Part shown: one piece after another, positions 63,549 through 64,000 of the stretch
How the letters are laid out: the number at the start of each line of letters is the position of its first letter
Position numbering within the stretch: the first letter of the stretch is position 1
NCBI RefSeq assembly: GCF_000963965.1
Contig: NZ_BAMX01000014.1
Span: forward strand, 124,001-188,000
From: Acetobacter orientalis
GTDB taxonomy: Bacteria > Pseudomonadota > Alphaproteobacteria > Acetobacterales > Acetobacteraceae
DNA length: 64,000 nt
Direction of reading: 5' to 3'
Position numbers and translations under genes: made by a program
The notes under the pieces: generated by a model
The model's database searches: none
The model's input: only the letters and a program-made list of their open reading frames with translations
What the model was told of the DNA's origin: nothing

Positions 63549-64000
63549 ATGACAGGCATTCTGAGCAACTGGCTGTCGGAAATGCATATCGACGGACTGT
63601 TGTCGCGTAATTCCGAAGCCCCAATCCTATCCTTCGAGTTTGTTCCACCCCGAACTGATGCAATGGAACAGCGGCTCTGGCACTGCATCCGGCATCTAGC
63701 ACCGCTTGCGCCCCGCTTTGTCTCGGTCACCTATGGTGCTGGTGGAACCACGCAGACCGGCACTCTCTCCACGGTGTTGCGTCTGAAGCGGGAGACAGAC
63801 CTCATCCCCGCCGCCCACCTGACCTGTGTCGGTGCGACCCGCGAGGAGGTAGATGGCCTTGCCCGTTGCTATCGGGATGCTGGTGTGAATCATATCGTGG
63901 CTCTGCGTGGTGATCCTTGTGCAGGTTATAGTCCGCGACCGGGTGGCTATGCCTATGCCAGTGATCTTGTCGCCGGTCTGCGTCGTATCGCGGATTTCGA
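63549..64000 (+). CDS. metF: 5,10-methylenetetrahydrofolate reductase MetF, cut by window edge
   Basis: MetF reduces methylene-THF to methyl-THF for methionine synthesis, using FAD. I translated from ATG 63549; about 150 codons are visible. Family motifs appear in order: ILSFEFVPPRTDAMEQRLW, RFVSVTYGAGGTTQTGTLS, AAHLTCVGATREEV and HIVALRGDPC. An in-frame ATG at 63582 would give a shorter N-terminus. The rest lies beyond base 64000. The divergent metR supports the assignment. Confidence 0.9.
   Translation, partial: MTGILSNWLSEMHIDGLLSRNSEAPILSFEFVPPRTDAMEQRLWHCIRHLAPLAPRFVSVTYGAGGTTQTGTLSTVLRLKRETDLIPAAHLTCVGATREEVDGLARCYRDAGVNHIVALRGDPCAGYSPRPGGYAYASDLVAGLRRIADF

Overview
The window looks like a chromosomal segment of an acetic acid bacterium (Acetobacteraceae). 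The main clue is an aarC-type succinyl-CoA:acetate CoA-transferase at 46.5-48.1 kb. An ABC-type capsule locus, lipid-hydroxylase-like genes and alphaproteobacterial-style regulator pairs fit this but do not fix the species.

Region 1 (1-14.1 kb) is a surface-polysaccharide locus. A leftward operon encodes the capsule permease KpsM (cut by the window edge), KpsE, the outer-membrane export lipoprotein, two GT4 glycosyltransferases, KpsS and KpsC. Diverging rightward are an LTA-synthase/MdoB-like membrane sulfatase, a fatty-acid-hydroxylase-type membrane enzyme and a third GT4 enzyme. After these come a small lipoprotein, a 60-residue helical protein and an LpxO-like Asp/Asn hydroxylase.

Region 2 (about 14.3-36.9 kb) is an integrated mobile element. 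It ends on the right in a truncated tRNA-Ser(CGA) 3' half, which looks like an att scar. No integrase, type IV secretion genes or matching left tRNA copy are present, so the left end either lies outside the window or has been lost. The element carries an AbiEii-like nucleotidyltransferase with an unknown partner, and a MobF (TrwC-type) relaxase-helicase. The relaxase diverges from an stb-like operon (small basic protein, ParA-like ATPase, membrane protein) across an 846-bp oriT-like region. It also carries a PrlF-YhaV toxin-antitoxin pair, an acidic protein with two small HTH proteins, a Bro-N/KilA-C antirepressor, and an operon of tiny paralogous unknowns with a third HTH protein and a RepB-type primase. 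A DUF927 helicase-like protein and an AlpA-type regulator complete it. Two repeat families not explained by genes are confined to it: GGTTGGTTA/TAACCACCC iteron-like sites, and five copies of a roughly 45-bp repeat running from CTGAAGGGGG to GGCTGCCGCC. An IS3-family element interrupts a small gene, and an IS110-family element sits inside that IS3 orfA. The IS110 5' leader contains an 11-bp copy of its own insertion junction, which may be a readable bridge-RNA target guide.

Region 3 (36.9-64 kb) is ordinary chromosomal metabolism in short divergent regulator/target pairs. These are HxlR with an oxidoreductase, LysG/ArgP with a LysE exporter, TetR with an FAD monooxygenase, AraC with two racemase-like proteins, and MetR with metF (cut by the window edge). 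Other contents are a TSUP transporter, a DnaQ-like exonuclease, a DapA-family aldolase, a Gdx/SugE SMR exporter, a GlxA-type regulator with AarC, a decayed IS3 remnant, a TonB receptor followed by a Tat-exported phospholipase C, an arginase-family enzyme and an MFS exporter. The TonB receptor's signal peptide is out of frame because of a T7 tract, which could be phase variation or an indel error.
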